From Sulfurovum sp. (lineage in GTDB: Bacteria; Campylobacterota; Campylobacteria; Campylobacterales; Sulfurovaceae), in contig JALSJI010000044.1 in NCBI GenBank assembly GCA_026989435.1, forward strand, positions 1-64,000: 64,000 bases of DNA, written 5' to 3'. Below the pieces are notes generated by a model, which searched no databases, was not told the origin of the DNA, and saw nothing but the letters and a program-made list of their open reading frames with translations. The translations under genes and the position numbers were made by a program. Positions 1-9,595 of this stretch are shown here, one piece after another (position 1 is the stretch's first letter; each line of letters starts with the position of its first letter).

Positions 1-2
1 GT

Positions 3-284
3 GAAGAGTGGAGAAAGGCAGGGGTGTACACGCAGATATTGTCGCCTTGGTTACTGATGGTATTTGTTGTTGCTACGATTTCTTTTATTCCAAGTATACT
101 GAATATGCAAAAAAAAGCGTTTATATTAGAAATACTTTATACTCTATCAAGAGTAGTAGCTATAGGTGTTGGGTTGGTGTATCAAAATGTTTTGATTGCC
201 TTGGTGGCTTATAGTGCTGTTGGTTTTTTAATGCTAAATTATAATATATGGTGGATGCTAAGTTCGCTAAAAAAGGTTGATTAG
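3..284 (+). CDS. Polysaccharide biosynthesis/flippase-like membrane protein, C-terminal fragment (5' end outside window)
   Basis: Open frame from the window edge (EEWRKAGVYTQILSPWLLMVFVVATISFIPSILNMQ...), hydrophobic TM pattern typical of Wzx/MATE-fold flippases, at head of glycan cluster. Confidence 0.7.
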   Translation, partial: EEWRKAGVYTQILSPWLLMVFVVATISFIPSILNMQKKAFILEILYTLSRVVAIGVGLVYQNVLIALVAYSAVGFLMLNYNIWWMLSSLKKVD

Positions 285-2000
285 ATGGCAGGCATATATG
301 GTGTTTGGACGAAGAAGAAAGAGGAGATAGTAAATATTTATAAATATTTTCATAGTTCAAGTTTAGAAAATATAATTACAGAAGAGTTTAATTACCGAAA
401 CTTTATTTATGGTAGAAGTGTGATAAATAAATTTTTAGACGATAGAGTCTTGTATGAAGATGAGAATATTATCATAGGATTTGAAGGCGTGTTTTATAAT
501 AAAACAACCAAGAAAAGTTATGACACTATTATGCAACAGTATGAAGAGAGAGGAGTTGATTTTATAAAAGATATAAAGGGTCAATTCTGCGGTTTTATTT
601 ATGACAAAAAATTAGATAAACTGTATGTATATAATGACCACCTTTCTACTAAGCCACTCTATATTTATCATACGAAAGAGATTTTTATATTTACATCAGA
701 ATTAAAAGTAATTACAAAACTTTTAACGGAGCTAGGTATTTCAAAAAAGTTAGATTACGATGCAGTATATTCTATGCTCACTTTTGGATATATGCTTAAT
801 GATATTACCTATGAGAAAAATACAAAAAAACTAAACTATGCCACAATCCTTGAAATAGACAAGAACTTTAAAAAACAAGAAAAACAATATTTTAAGTATA
901 TCAAAAAAGAGAATTTTGATTTATCTAAAAAAGAAATTATTGAAGAAATTGATGCTTTACTTATAGATAGTGTCAAGCAGTGTTGGGGGAAAGATGCAGA
1001 ATACAAATATGAACATTATTCTTTTCTAAGTGGAGGATTGGACAGTAGGGTTAATCTTTTTTTGGCTAAAGAGTTGGGTTATAAAGATGTTATGACTATG
1101 ACTTTTTCTCAATCGGGCAGTAGTGATGAAACAATAGCATCAGAGATTGTTAGCAAGGAGAGTTTTAAACACCTTTTTTATAGTTTAGATAATGGTAAAT
1201 TTTTGGAAAAAGATTTAGAAAAATATATATTAGCTAATGATGGGTTGGCAATACTAAATGGTTCTGCATCAGGGTATGATTTTTTATCTTCATTGAACCA
1301 TCATAATTATGGAGCTTTACATACGGGACAAATTGGGGATGTATTATTTGGTTCATTTGTAAAAAAACTTTTTAGAGTAGAAGAAGCCATTATGAGCAAC
1401 AAGAAAGAATTGCTAGATAAAATATCTTCTTTTCCTAAATTAAATAGTACCTATTATAATCAGTCGGAACTATTTAGTTTTGAGCAAAGACAGCAACATA
1501 ATACACTAAACGGAGACAGAACAGCATCTCATTTTACAGATATGCTTTCTCCTTTTTACAATAGAGCATTGATTGAGTTTTGTTTAACAATACCAGATGT
1601 TTTTAAAAAAGATGAAGCTATTTATTTAGATTGGTTTAATGAAAAGCATAAAAAAATAGCAGAATATAAGTGGGAAAGTGCAGGAGTCAAACCAAAAAAA
1701 ATAAGAATCGTAAAGTACGCTAAAAAAGCAAAACGATATAAAAATGCACTTTTAAGAAGAGTGGAAATGAATATCAATGATATGAATCCATTTGACGTGT
1801 GGCTACGTACGAATAAAAATATTTTAAATAATTTGGATACTTTGTTTGAGACTCATATCCACCTTATTAAAGATGTTGAGTTACAAATGATCTTAAAAGA
1901 GATGTATAATACAAATATAAAATATAGTCATTATGGTAGACATAATAAGTTTCTGGCGGTTACGGTATTGTTATCCTATAAATTACACTTTAAAGGTTAG
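285..2000 (+). CDS. Asparagine synthase-like protein (AsnB family) with Ala in place of N-terminal Cys nucleophile
   Basis: SFLSGGLDSR ATP-PPase motif; N-terminal Ntn-amidotransferase-like domain begins MAGIYGVW rather than MCGI. Confidence 0.85.
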   Translation: MAGIYGVWTKKKEEIVNIYKYFHSSSLENIITEEFNYRNFIYGRSVINKFLDDRVLYEDENIIIGFEGVFYNKTTKKSYDTIMQQYEERGVDFIKDIKGQFCGFIYDKKLDKLYVYNDHLSTKPLYIYHTKEIFIFTSELKVITKLLTELGISKKLDYDAVYSMLTFGYMLNDITYEKNTKKLNYATILEIDKNFKKQEKQYFKYIKKENFDLSKKEIIEEIDALLIDSVKQCWGKDAEYKYEHYSFLSGGLDSRVNLFLAKELGYKDVMTMTFSQSGSSDETIASEIVSKESFKHLFYSLDNGKFLEKDLEKYILANDGLAILNGSASGYDFLSSLNHHNYGALHTGQIGDVLFGSFVKKLFRVEEAIMSNKKELLDKISSFPKLNSTYYNQSELFSFEQRQQHNTLNGDRTASHFTDMLSPFYNRALIEFCLTIPDVFKKDEAIYLDWFNEKHKKIAEYKWESAGVKPKKIRIVKYAKKAKRYKNALLRRVEMNINDMNPFDVWLRTNKNILNNLDTLFETHIHLIKDVELQMILKEMYNTNIKYSHYGRHNKFLAVTVLLSYKLHFKG

Positions 2001-2003
2001 AGT

Positions 2004-2543
2004 TTGCATTTTTTAAAAAAAGTTTTTAATAAATTTAATAGGCACTATTTAAATATATGCTACAAAACTATTGAGATTAAAGAAAATGCTATCTTGGATT
2101 ATCGCTGTGAGATTGAGGAAAAAAACAATATCATAATCGGCAAAAAAAGTATAATATATAAATATGTTACAATTTATAAAAGTACTAAAGGCATCTTGCA
2201 AATAGGCGACTTTTCACATGTTGCACCTTATGGGTATTTTTTAATTGAAAACCAAAAATTATTTATAGGCGATAATGTCGCAATAGGTCCTTTTTGTTCT
2301 ATATTTTGTTCCAGTAATGATATCCCGGCAGATAAAGATATACTTTTTAAAGATAGTTATAAAAAAGCAGATGTCAATATAGGGAGTAATGTCTTTATCG
2401 GTGCACAATGTGTTATTCTCCCCGGAACAAGAATAGGGGATAATGTGGTGGTTGCAGCACATTCTACCGTCAAAGGTGAGCTCGAAGAAGGTTACCTGTA
2501 TGCCGGCAACCCTGCTGTTAAAATCAAAAAGGTCTATACATGA
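2004..2543 (+). CDS. Left-handed beta-helix (hexapeptide repeat) acyltransferase
   Basis: Hexapeptide repeats IGDNVAIGPFCSI...IGSNVFIGAQCVILPGTRIGDNVVVAAHSTV...GNPAVKI. Confidence 0.85.
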   Translation: MHFLKKVFNKFNRHYLNICYKTIEIKENAILDYRCEIEEKNNIIIGKKSIIYKYVTIYKSTKGILQIGDFSHVAPYGYFLIENQKLFIGDNVAIGPFCSIFCSSNDIPADKDILFKDSYKKADVNIGSNVFIGAQCVILPGTRIGDNVVVAAHSTVKGELEEGYLYAGNPAVKIKKVYT

Positions 2544-3544
2544 GGCGCAAACTTCTTGTGATAGGAAGCAATACAATACATACATATAACTTTATTGCTT
2601 TGGTAAAAGACTATTTTGATGACATTTTATTGCTTACGGATAAAAAAGGGGATAAAGAAGTATCTTTTAATGTTGTAGAGCTTGATTTTCGATTGAAAAG
2701 TTTATGGACAATTCAAAAGATAAAAACCATAGCAAGTCAATTTATACCGACACATATTCATATGCATCAAGCAAACTCTTATGCATTTTTAACACTCCTT
2801 GCGTTAAGGCATAGTCCTGCAAAAAAAGTATTGAATGCTTGGGGAAGTGACATTTTAATTAATCCTAAAAAACATTTTTTGTTGAATCAGATAGTAAAGT
2901 ACAATTTAAAGCAAGCTGATATCGTTGTAGCAGATAGTGATACGGTATTGAATGAAGCAAAAAAAATGGTGCCTTATATAAAAACCAAAAATATTAACTT
3001 TGGAATAGATTTTTTGTCATGTAGGAATGAAAAAGAAAATATCATTTATTCCAATAGGCTTCATAAGAGTCTTTACAATATAGATAAAATAATTATTTCT
3101 TTTAGTAAGTTTGTTAAGGAGAATAAAGATTGGAAATTCATTATTGCCGGAAATGGAGAAGATACAGAAAAACTTAAAAACAAAGTACGGGAATTATCGA
3201 TTGAACGCTATGTTGAGTTTGTTGGTTTTGTCGATAAAAAGACAAATTTTGAGTACTACTGTAAATCAAAAATCTATGTATCTGTGCCAGAGAGTGATTC
3301 TATTTCTCTGAGCCTTATCGAAGCAATTGTAAGTGGATGTATCGTATTTGTATCGGATCTTTCTGCTAATAAAGAAGTAGTGGATAGTAGAATAGGATTT
3401 ATTGTAAAAAAAAATGAGAATATTCCTTTTGAAAAATATAATGAGATAGATAACGAAGGACATAAAGAACGAAGAGATGAGTTGAAAAGGTTGTTCTCGA
3501 AAGTGTATAACAGACAAAGGTATATTGATGTTTATGAAAGCTAA
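2540..3544 (+). CDS. Glycosyltransferase, GT4-like
   Basis: [32 protein letters not shown]...[16 protein letters not shown] pattern of GT-B GT4 enzymes. Confidence 0.85.
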   Translation: MRRKLLVIGSNTIHTYNFIALVKDYFDDILLLTDKKGDKEVSFNVVELDFRLKSLWTIQKIKTIASQFIPTHIHMHQANSYAFLTLLALRHSPAKKVLNAWGSDILINPKKHFLLNQIVKYNLKQADIVVADSDTVLNEAKKMVPYIKTKNINFGIDFLSCRNEKENIIYSNRLHKSLYNIDKIIISFSKFVKENKDWKFIIAGNGEDTEKLKNKVRELSIERYVEFVGFVDKKTNFEYYCKSKIYVSVPESDSISLSLIEAIVSGCIVFVSDLSANKEVVDSRIGFIVKKNENIPFEKYNEIDNEGHKERRDELKRLFSKVYNRQRYIDVYES

Positions 3545-4637
3545 AATAACCCATCTTACATCGGCCCACCCCAGATATGACACCAGAATATTCTTAAAAG
3601 AGTGTACTTCGTTGGCGAAAATTGATAACTATGAAGTAAGTTTGATTGTCGCTGACAATAAAGCTGATGAGGTAAAACACAATGTTCATATTTATGATGT
3701 GGGTAAACTGCAAGGTAGATTAAACCGCATGATCAAGACGACAAAAAGTGTTTTACAAAAAGCGATTGAATTGGATAGTGACATCTACCATTTACACGAT
3801 CCCGAGCTCATGCCCGTAGGGATGAAACTCAAAAAAATGGGTAAGAAGGTTATCTTTGATGCACATGAGGATTTGCCAAAACAGCTCTTGGGAAAGCCAT
3901 ATCTTAATAAGTTTTTATTAACTATGCTTTCTAAGGGGGTTGCTATTTATGAGGGCTATGCATGCAGAAAGTTTGATGCCGTTATCGCAGCGACCCCTTT
4001 TATAAGAGAGAAGTTTTTGATCATCAATCAAAATAGTGTAGACATCAACAACTTTCCTATACTCGGAGAGCTTTCCAATAGCACCCCTTGGGAAGATAAA
4101 AAAGATGAAGTGTGTTATGTGGGTGGCATAGCAAAAATACGGGGTATAAAAGAGATGGTCAAAGCGATGGCATTTACCCCTAAAGTGACACTGAATCTTG
4201 CTGGAGTATTTAGTGAAAAAGATATGGAAGCAGAAGTTAAAAGCTATGAGGGGTGGAAGAGGGTAAATGAACTTGGCTTTCTAGGACGCAACGAGGTAGC
4301 CAAAGTGATGAACCGCTCAAAAGCCGGGCTTGTGACATTCTATCCCCTGCCAAATCATATTGACGCTCAACCCAATAAAATGTTTGAATATATGAGTGCT
4401 GGCCTTCCTATTATTACTTCAAACTTTCCACTTTGGAAAGAGATAGTAGAAGGAAATAAGTGTGGCATATGTGTAGATCCACTTAATCCCAAAGAAATTG
4501 CAGAAGCAATTAGCTATATCATATCCCACCCTAAAGAAGCACAGCAGATGGGAGAAAACGGAAGAGAAGCTGTTTTGGAGAAGTATAATTGGGAAATAGA
4601 AGAGAAAAAGTTGTTTGAAATATATCATAAATTATGA
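3528..4637 (+). CDS. Glycosyltransferase, GT4-like
   Basis: [25 protein letters not shown]-terminus and [29 protein letters not shown]-terminal GT4 motif; exact start uncertain (3525 TTG/3528/3534). Confidence 0.88.
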   Translation: MFMKAKITHLTSAHPRYDTRIFLKECTSLAKIDNYEVSLIVADNKADEVKHNVHIYDVGKLQGRLNRMIKTTKSVLQKAIELDSDIYHLHDPELMPVGMKLKKMGKKVIFDAHEDLPKQLLGKPYLNKFLLTMLSKGVAIYEGYACRKFDAVIAATPFIREKFLIINQNSVDINNFPILGELSNSTPWEDKKDEVCYVGGIAKIRGIKEMVKAMAFTPKVTLNLAGVFSEKDMEAEVKSYEGWKRVNELGFLGRNEVAKVMNRSKAGLVTFYPLPNHIDAQPNKMFEYMSAGLPIITSNFPLWKEIVEGNKCGICVDPLNPKEIAEAISYIISHPKEAQQMGENGREAVLEKYNWEIEEKKLFEIYHKL

Positions 4638-4672
4638 TATGATGGACACAAAAGAATAATAAAGGATACATA

Positions 4673-4957
4673 ATGTTAGAATATGGAATAAAGGCTATCA
4701 CAACAAATCCCACCTTGATTACCAAATCGACAGAGGTTATTCGTTTGGTTGATACAAGAAATCATAAAACAAGAGCTTTTGTTTTGCCTGTAAGCTATGA
4801 GCCTCTCATTGAAAAAATGGTAAAAGAGATGGAGTTTAAAAAGTGGGTTGAGGATAAGAAGAAAAAACTTGCAAATAATGACAAGAAAGACAATCTTGAT
4901 GATGTTATGTCTCTTGGTATGAAGAGTATCAATGATTATTTGGATGATGCTGAATGA
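4673..4957 (+). CDS. Putative antitoxin partner of downstream MazF/PemK-type toxin
   Basis: 94-aa ORF overlapping the toxin start by 4 nt; lysine-rich middle and acidic C-terminus; inferred from position. Confidence 0.6.
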   Translation: MLEYGIKAITTNPTLITKSTEVIRLVDTRNHKTRAFVLPVSYEPLIEKMVKEMEFKKWVEDKKKKLANNDKKDNLDDVMSLGMKSINDYLDDAE

Positions 4958-5319
4958 AAAAAGGTGATATTTACCTTGTAGAGTTTGGTAAAAGCAGAGA
5001 CAGTTTTGCTTTTGGCAAGTCAAGACCTGCTGTTGTGTTTCAAACAGATAAATTGAACTTGGCATTAGAAGAGGAGATTTATGACTATGTTTTGGTGATC
5101 CCTTTCTCAACCAAAAATGATATTGTGACCGAAGAGTTTAGGCTCAAAATAAAAGCAAGAGGTGATCTAAAGCAAGATAGCTTTATAGTGTGTAACAGTA
5201 TCTGTTTTTTGCACAAAAAGTATTTTAAGCAAAAGTTGTCAAGCTTAAGTGAAGATGAGTTAAAAAGTGTTGAAAACATACTCAAAAATGTATTTGATTT
5301 AGCGGAGAACAGACAATGA
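4954..5319 (+). CDS. MazF/PemK-type toxin (putative endoribonuclease)
   Basis: MKKGDIYLVEFGKSRDSFAFGKSRPAVVFQTD resembles PemK/MazF N-terminal signature. Confidence 0.75.
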   Translation: MKKGDIYLVEFGKSRDSFAFGKSRPAVVFQTDKLNLALEEEIYDYVLVIPFSTKNDIVTEEFRLKIKARGDLKQDSFIVCNSICFLHKKYFKQKLSSLSEDELKSVENILKNVFDLAENRQ

Positions 5320-6479
5320 AAATCGTTACAATCTTGGGAGCAAGACCACAGTTCATAAAAGCAGGAACGGTAAGCAGAGCGATTATACAGTATAATCAGT
5401 CTTTGGTTGATGGTTTTTCGTTGTTGGAAACAGAAAAGCAGAAAGAACTAGAAACCAGAAACCAGAAACTAATCACTGAACTCATCGTACATACAGGCCA
5501 ACATTATGATGCCAATATGTCCGATATCTTTTTTGAAGAGATGAAGATACCAAAGCCGAACTATAACCTAAACATTAACAGCTTAGGGCATGGGGCTATG
5601 ACGGGACAGATGCTTGAGAAGATAGAAGAAGTGCTTCTAAAAGAAAAGCCTGATTGGGTGATGGTTTATGGCGATACAAACTCGACACTGGCAGGGGCAT
5701 TGGCAGCCTCTAAACTTCACATTAAAGTAGCCCATGTGGAAGCGGGATTACGTTCTTTTAATATGAATATGCCTGAAGAGATCAATCGTATTTTGACAGA
5801 TAGAATAAGTGACATCCTATTTTGCCCCACACAGACAGCGATAGAAAATTTAGAAACAGAGGGATTCCCTTTTCCAATAACTAGCAATCGACAACTAATA
5901 GCCAATGTGGGTGATGTCATGCAAGATGGGGCACTATTTTATAAGAATTTGGCCATTGAACCAGCGCTTACCAATAACCAAAAACTAGAGACCAACAACT
6001 ACATACTCTCCACGATTCATCGAGCTGAAAACACTGACGACCCTAAAAGATTAAAAAATATCTTTGATTCACTCAACGAAATAGCAAAAGAGACACAGGT
6101 TGTTCTGCCTCTACACCCAAGAACGAAAAAAATCATTCGAAACTCAAAACTAAACACTCAAAATTTAACCATCATTGACCCTGTCGGGTACCTTGAAATG
6201 GTTTGGCTCATAAACAACTGCTCTTTGGTCATGACAGACAGCGGTGGTCTGCAAAAAGAAGCATTTTTCTTTGAAAAACCGTGCATTACCCTTAGAGATG
6301 AAACGGAGTGGGTAGAGCTTGTAACAAATAGGTTCAATGTCTTAGCAGGTGCCAATAAAGAAAAGATTATTGATCTGTATAAAAATTTTGAGTTCAATGA
6401 TGATTTTTCTATTGGGCTCTACGGAGGAGGCAAAGCAAGCAAACAAATCATACAAAAGATATTAAATGCAACGGATTGA
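5316..6479 (+). CDS. wecB: Non-hydrolysing UDP-N-acetylglucosamine 2-epimerase
   Basis: MKIVTILGARPQFIKA...VHTGQHYD...VYGDTNSTLAGALAA...HVEAGLRSFN...TDSGGLQKEA motifs; contains unusual extra segments. Confidence 0.92.
   Translation: MKIVTILGARPQFIKAGTVSRAIIQYNQSLVDGFSLLETEKQKELETRNQKLITELIVHTGQHYDANMSDIFFEEMKIPKPNYNLNINSLGHGAMTGQMLEKIEEVLLKEKPDWVMVYGDTNSTLAGALAASKLHIKVAHVEAGLRSFNMNMPEEINRILTDRISDILFCPTQTAIENLETEGFPFPITSNRQLIANVGDVMQDGALFYKNLAIEPALTNNQKLETNNYILSTIHRAENTDDPKRLKNIFDSLNEIAKETQVVLPLHPRTKKIIRNSKLNTQNLTIIDPVGYLEMVWLINNCSLVMTDSGGLQKEAFFFEKPCITLRDETEWVELVTNRFNVLAGANKEKIIDLYKNFEFNDDFSIGLYGGGKASKQIIQKILNATD
5394..5481 (+). repeat. 7-nt-periodic degenerate repeat inside wecB (inverted arm 5394-5421, direct arm 5447-5481)
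   Basis: Direct arm ACTAGAA ACCAGAA ACCAGAA ACTAATC ACTGAAC; left arm read on - strand ACGAAAA ACCATCA ACCAAAG ACTGATT. Confidence 0.7.
5873..5907 (+). repeat. 7-nt-periodic degenerate repeat inside wecB
   Basis: TCCAATA ACTAGCA ATCGACA ACTAATA GCCAATG. Confidence 0.5.
5970..6011 (+). repeat. 7-nt-periodic degenerate repeat inside wecB
   Basis: ACCAATA ACCAAAA ACTAGAG ACCAACA ACTACAT ACTCTCC. Confidence 0.65.
6142..6169 (+). repeat. 7-nt-periodic degenerate repeat inside wecB
   Basis: ACTCAAA ACTAAAC ACTCAAA ATTTAAC. Confidence 0.5.
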
Positions 6480-7476
6480 ATCTTCCATTATCATCCCCTG
6501 CTTCAATGAAGAGAAATATATCGATTCATGTATAGCCTCTATCCTTGACGCATTAGAGGATGATAAGCGAGTAGAGATTATTTTTATTGATGGCGGGAGT
6601 ACCGACAAAACGGTAGAGATGATAGAGGCATACCAAAAGCAATTTCCTAACATACTGCTTTTACATAATCCCCGAAGACATACCCCTATCAGTATGAATA
6701 TGGGTATTAAGCAAGCAAGCGGCGAATATATATTTATCATATCGGCACATGCCAAATACAATAATACCTATTTTGCCAAGCTGTTGGCATACATCAAAGA
6801 GCTTGATGCCGAGTGTGTCGGTGGTTTGCTTAATACGGATGTTAAGAACAGTAATCAAAAATCCAATGCGATAAAGCAGGTACTTTCTTCTAAAATCGGT
6901 GTTGGCAATGCGGCATTTAGAACAGGAGTGAAAGGTGTAACCAGTGTCGATACGGTTGCTTTTGGCTGCTACAAAAAAGAGGTCTTTGAGAAGTATGGAT
7001 ACTATGACGAAAGGCTTGTGCGCAATCAGGATATAGAGCTGAATAAACGTATCATCAACGGTGGAGGCAAGATTTATCTGGTGCCTGATGTGAAGTGCAC
7101 CTACTATGCGAGAGAGAACTTTCGTGACTTGGCAAAGAACAATTTTGCCAACGGAAAATGGAATATTTTGACGGCATATTATACGGGTACACTGCGTTCA
7201 TTGAGTCTGAGACACTTTGTTCCGCTTGGATTTATCCTCTCTCTTATCGTACCTTTGCTGCCGGGATTGTGGGATGGACGATTTGTTTATCTCTCACTGT
7301 TTATGGCGTTTAGTTATCTATTGTTGGTTATAATAGTCTCTTTAAAATTAAAAAAGAGTGTTCCTAGCCTGTATTATTTGGTCATGAGTTTTATCACTTT
7401 GCATTTTTCTTATGGTTTAGGGGCATTGGTAGGCATATTGGCAGTGATCAAAAAACATATAAAAGGTGAAAAGTGA
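6466..7476 (+). CDS. Glycosyltransferase family 2, membrane-associated
   Basis: SSIIIPCFNEEKYIDSCIASIL...IIFIDGGSTDKT GT2 signature with C-terminal TM segments. Confidence 0.9.
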   Translation: MQRIESSIIIPCFNEEKYIDSCIASILDALEDDKRVEIIFIDGGSTDKTVEMIEAYQKQFPNILLLHNPRRHTPISMNMGIKQASGEYIFIISAHAKYNNTYFAKLLAYIKELDAECVGGLLNTDVKNSNQKSNAIKQVLSSKIGVGNAAFRTGVKGVTSVDTVAFGCYKKEVFEKYGYYDERLVRNQDIELNKRIINGGGKIYLVPDVKCTYYARENFRDLAKNNFANGKWNILTAYYTGTLRSLSLRHFVPLGFILSLIVPLLPGLWDGRFVYLSLFMAFSYLLLVIIVSLKLKKSVPSLYYLVMSFITLHFSYGLGALVGILAVIKKHIKGEK

Positions 7477-9593
7477 ATCAAGATAAACTATCTTTAAATC
7501 AAGTAACAACGGGACAAATGCTGGGGCTTATGCTTTTGGCATATGTCTTCTCTTTTGCGATAAGAATGATATGGGTATATCAATTTCAAGACAATCCGAA
7601 TTCCTATTGGAACGGTGAACTAATGATCAATACCAATGATGGCTATTTTTTTGCATCAGGTGCTCAGAAAGAGTTGTTCGGTATGCATGCTGAAAATCCT
7701 AGAGTCTTTGGTATGTGGGATTACAGTGTCATTTTTTTTACGACACTTTTTGTAAAGACGACTCCCTTTTCCCTAGAGACGGTTATACTCTATATGCCTG
7801 CTGTTATCTCTTCATTGGTTGTGATACCTATGATACTTATTGCAAGGCTTTATAAACAAACATTATGGGGTTTTTTTGCTGCTTTACTTGGGAGTATTGT
7901 GTGGTCTTATTATAATCGTACAATGGTAGGGTATTATGATACAGACATGTTTTCTGCCATGGCTCCAATGTTTATTCTTTACTTCTTGATAAAGAGTACT
8001 ATTGATTTAAATTTGAGAACAGCACTCTATGCAGGGATAGCTATTGTTATTTATCCGTTTTTATATGACCAAGGGCAAGCTATTGTTTATGCGATTGGGA
8101 TCATTTACGGTGCTTATATGTTTTTTTTTCACAGAGAAGAGAGTATTACTTATAAGTCTCTTATTTTAATTTTTATCGCTCTGATGCCTCTAGGTTTAGA
8201 CAAACCATTTACCTATATCGTACATATTGTTTTATTGTTAGCACTTTATCTTTTTTTAAAAAGAGATAGTTTACAAAAAAACAGCCTTATGATGGTTTCA
8301 GCGGTTGCATTTTTACTCTTTTTGATATTCGGCGACGTTTTTATACTTATATGGAATAAGATAGCAAGCTATACCATCAAAGGAACTCAAGAGGGGGCAT
8401 TGCATTTTTATGCAGTCAATCAAACAGTAAGAGAGGCGGGAAGTATACCTTTTGAAGTTTTTGCCAATAGAACATCGGGTTCTGTTGCCGGTGTGCTAGC
8501 CTCTTTGATTGGTTATATCATTTTAGTGCTTAAAAGGCCGGTATTTATTTTGGCTTTACCGCTTATAGGCATAGGGATATTTGCCCTTTTTGGAGGGCTA
8601 CGGTTTACGGTATATGCAGTGCCTATTGCAGCGATGTCTGCAGTGTATCTCTTTTTTATTATAGGAGAATATTTTCATAATAGACGATTAAAATATATGT
8701 TTGTAACATTTGCGACGGCTGCGATGATTTATCCAAATATTGCACACATTATAGAGTATAAGGTGCCTACGGTGCTCAATAAAGCAGAAGTGCAAGATTT
8801 GGTTAAGCTCAAGGAAATAGCACAGTCTAAAGATTATACCCTTAGCTGGTGGGATTATGGGTATCCTATTTGGTTTTACTCCGAGACCTCTACGCTTATT
8901 GACGGAGGAAAGCATAATAATGATAATTTTATTATCTCTAAAATTATGCAGACTAGATCTCCTCAACTTGCCGCAAATCTAAGTAGGCTGGCTGTAGAGA
9001 CCTATGTAGAATCGAACTACTCCGTTGTTGCCAATGTATTGTTTGGAAAGGGTGAAGAGAACTCTTCAAATCCTAATGTATTACTTGATAAGCTTGAGAG
9101 CGGTTCTTACGTACTTCCCAAAAAAACAAGAGATATCTATCTCTATTTTCCTTATCGTATGATGCAGATTTTTCCAACGGTAGCTATTTTTGGAAATATA
9201 GATTTAACTACAGGCGAAGAGGAGAGAAAAATATCTTTTTTCCCTACAACGGTTGTGCAAAAGAGGGACAATAGTTTCTTTTTTTCCAATGGGATCATTT
9301 TTGATTTACAAAAAGGTGAGATCATCTTAGGAAAACAAAGAAAGGAGGTAGAACAGTTTGTTATTACCGAGAATAGTGCCAAGGGGGATATTCATACGCA
9401 AGAGCAGATTTATCATATTGATGGGGAATATACGGTTATATTTATGAAGAGTTACGGACAGTTTTTGGTGATGGATGCCGAAACATATCATTCAATGTAT
9501 GTGAAGATGTTTGTATTGGGAAAATATGATAAAAACTTGTTTGAATTGGTAGTTTCTTCTCCATATAGCAGAGTGTACAAAATAAAAAAATAG
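7473..9593 (+). CDS. pglB: Oligosaccharyltransferase, STT3/PglB type
   Basis: WWDYGYP motif (LSWWDYGYPIWFYSETSTLIDGGKHNND) after a multi-TM N-terminal half; 706 aa. Confidence 0.93.
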   Translation: MNQDKLSLNQVTTGQMLGLMLLAYVFSFAIRMIWVYQFQDNPNSYWNGELMINTNDGYFFASGAQKELFGMHAENPRVFGMWDYSVIFFTTLFVKTTPFSLETVILYMPAVISSLVVIPMILIARLYKQTLWGFFAALLGSIVWSYYNRTMVGYYDTDMFSAMAPMFILYFLIKSTIDLNLRTALYAGIAIVIYPFLYDQGQAIVYAIGIIYGAYMFFFHREESITYKSLILIFIALMPLGLDKPFTYIVHIVLLLALYLFLKRDSLQKNSLMMVSAVAFLLFLIFGDVFILIWNKIASYTIKGTQEGALHFYAVNQTVREAGSIPFEVFANRTSGSVAGVLASLIGYIILVLKRPVFILALPLIGIGIFALFGGLRFTVYAVPIAAMSAVYLFFIIGEYFHNRRLKYMFVTFATAAMIYPNIAHIIEYKVPTVLNKAEVQDLVKLKEIAQSKDYTLSWWDYGYPIWFYSETSTLIDGGKHNNDNFIISKIMQTRSPQLAANLSRLAVETYVESNYSVVANVLFGKGEENSSNPNVLLDKLESGSYVLPKKTRDIYLYFPYRMMQIFPTVAIFGNIDLTTGEEERKISFFPTTVVQKRDNSFFFSNGIIFDLQKGEIILGKQRKEVEQFVITENSAKGDIHTQEQIYHIDGEYTVIFMKSYGQFLVMDAETYHSMYVKMFVLGKYDKNLFELVVSSPYSRVYKIKK

Positions 9594-9595
9594 AT

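Noticed and set aside
8-214. 68-aa ORF at window start
   Set aside because: Overlaps the open flippase C-terminal frame (3-284) in another frame; composition not protein-like.
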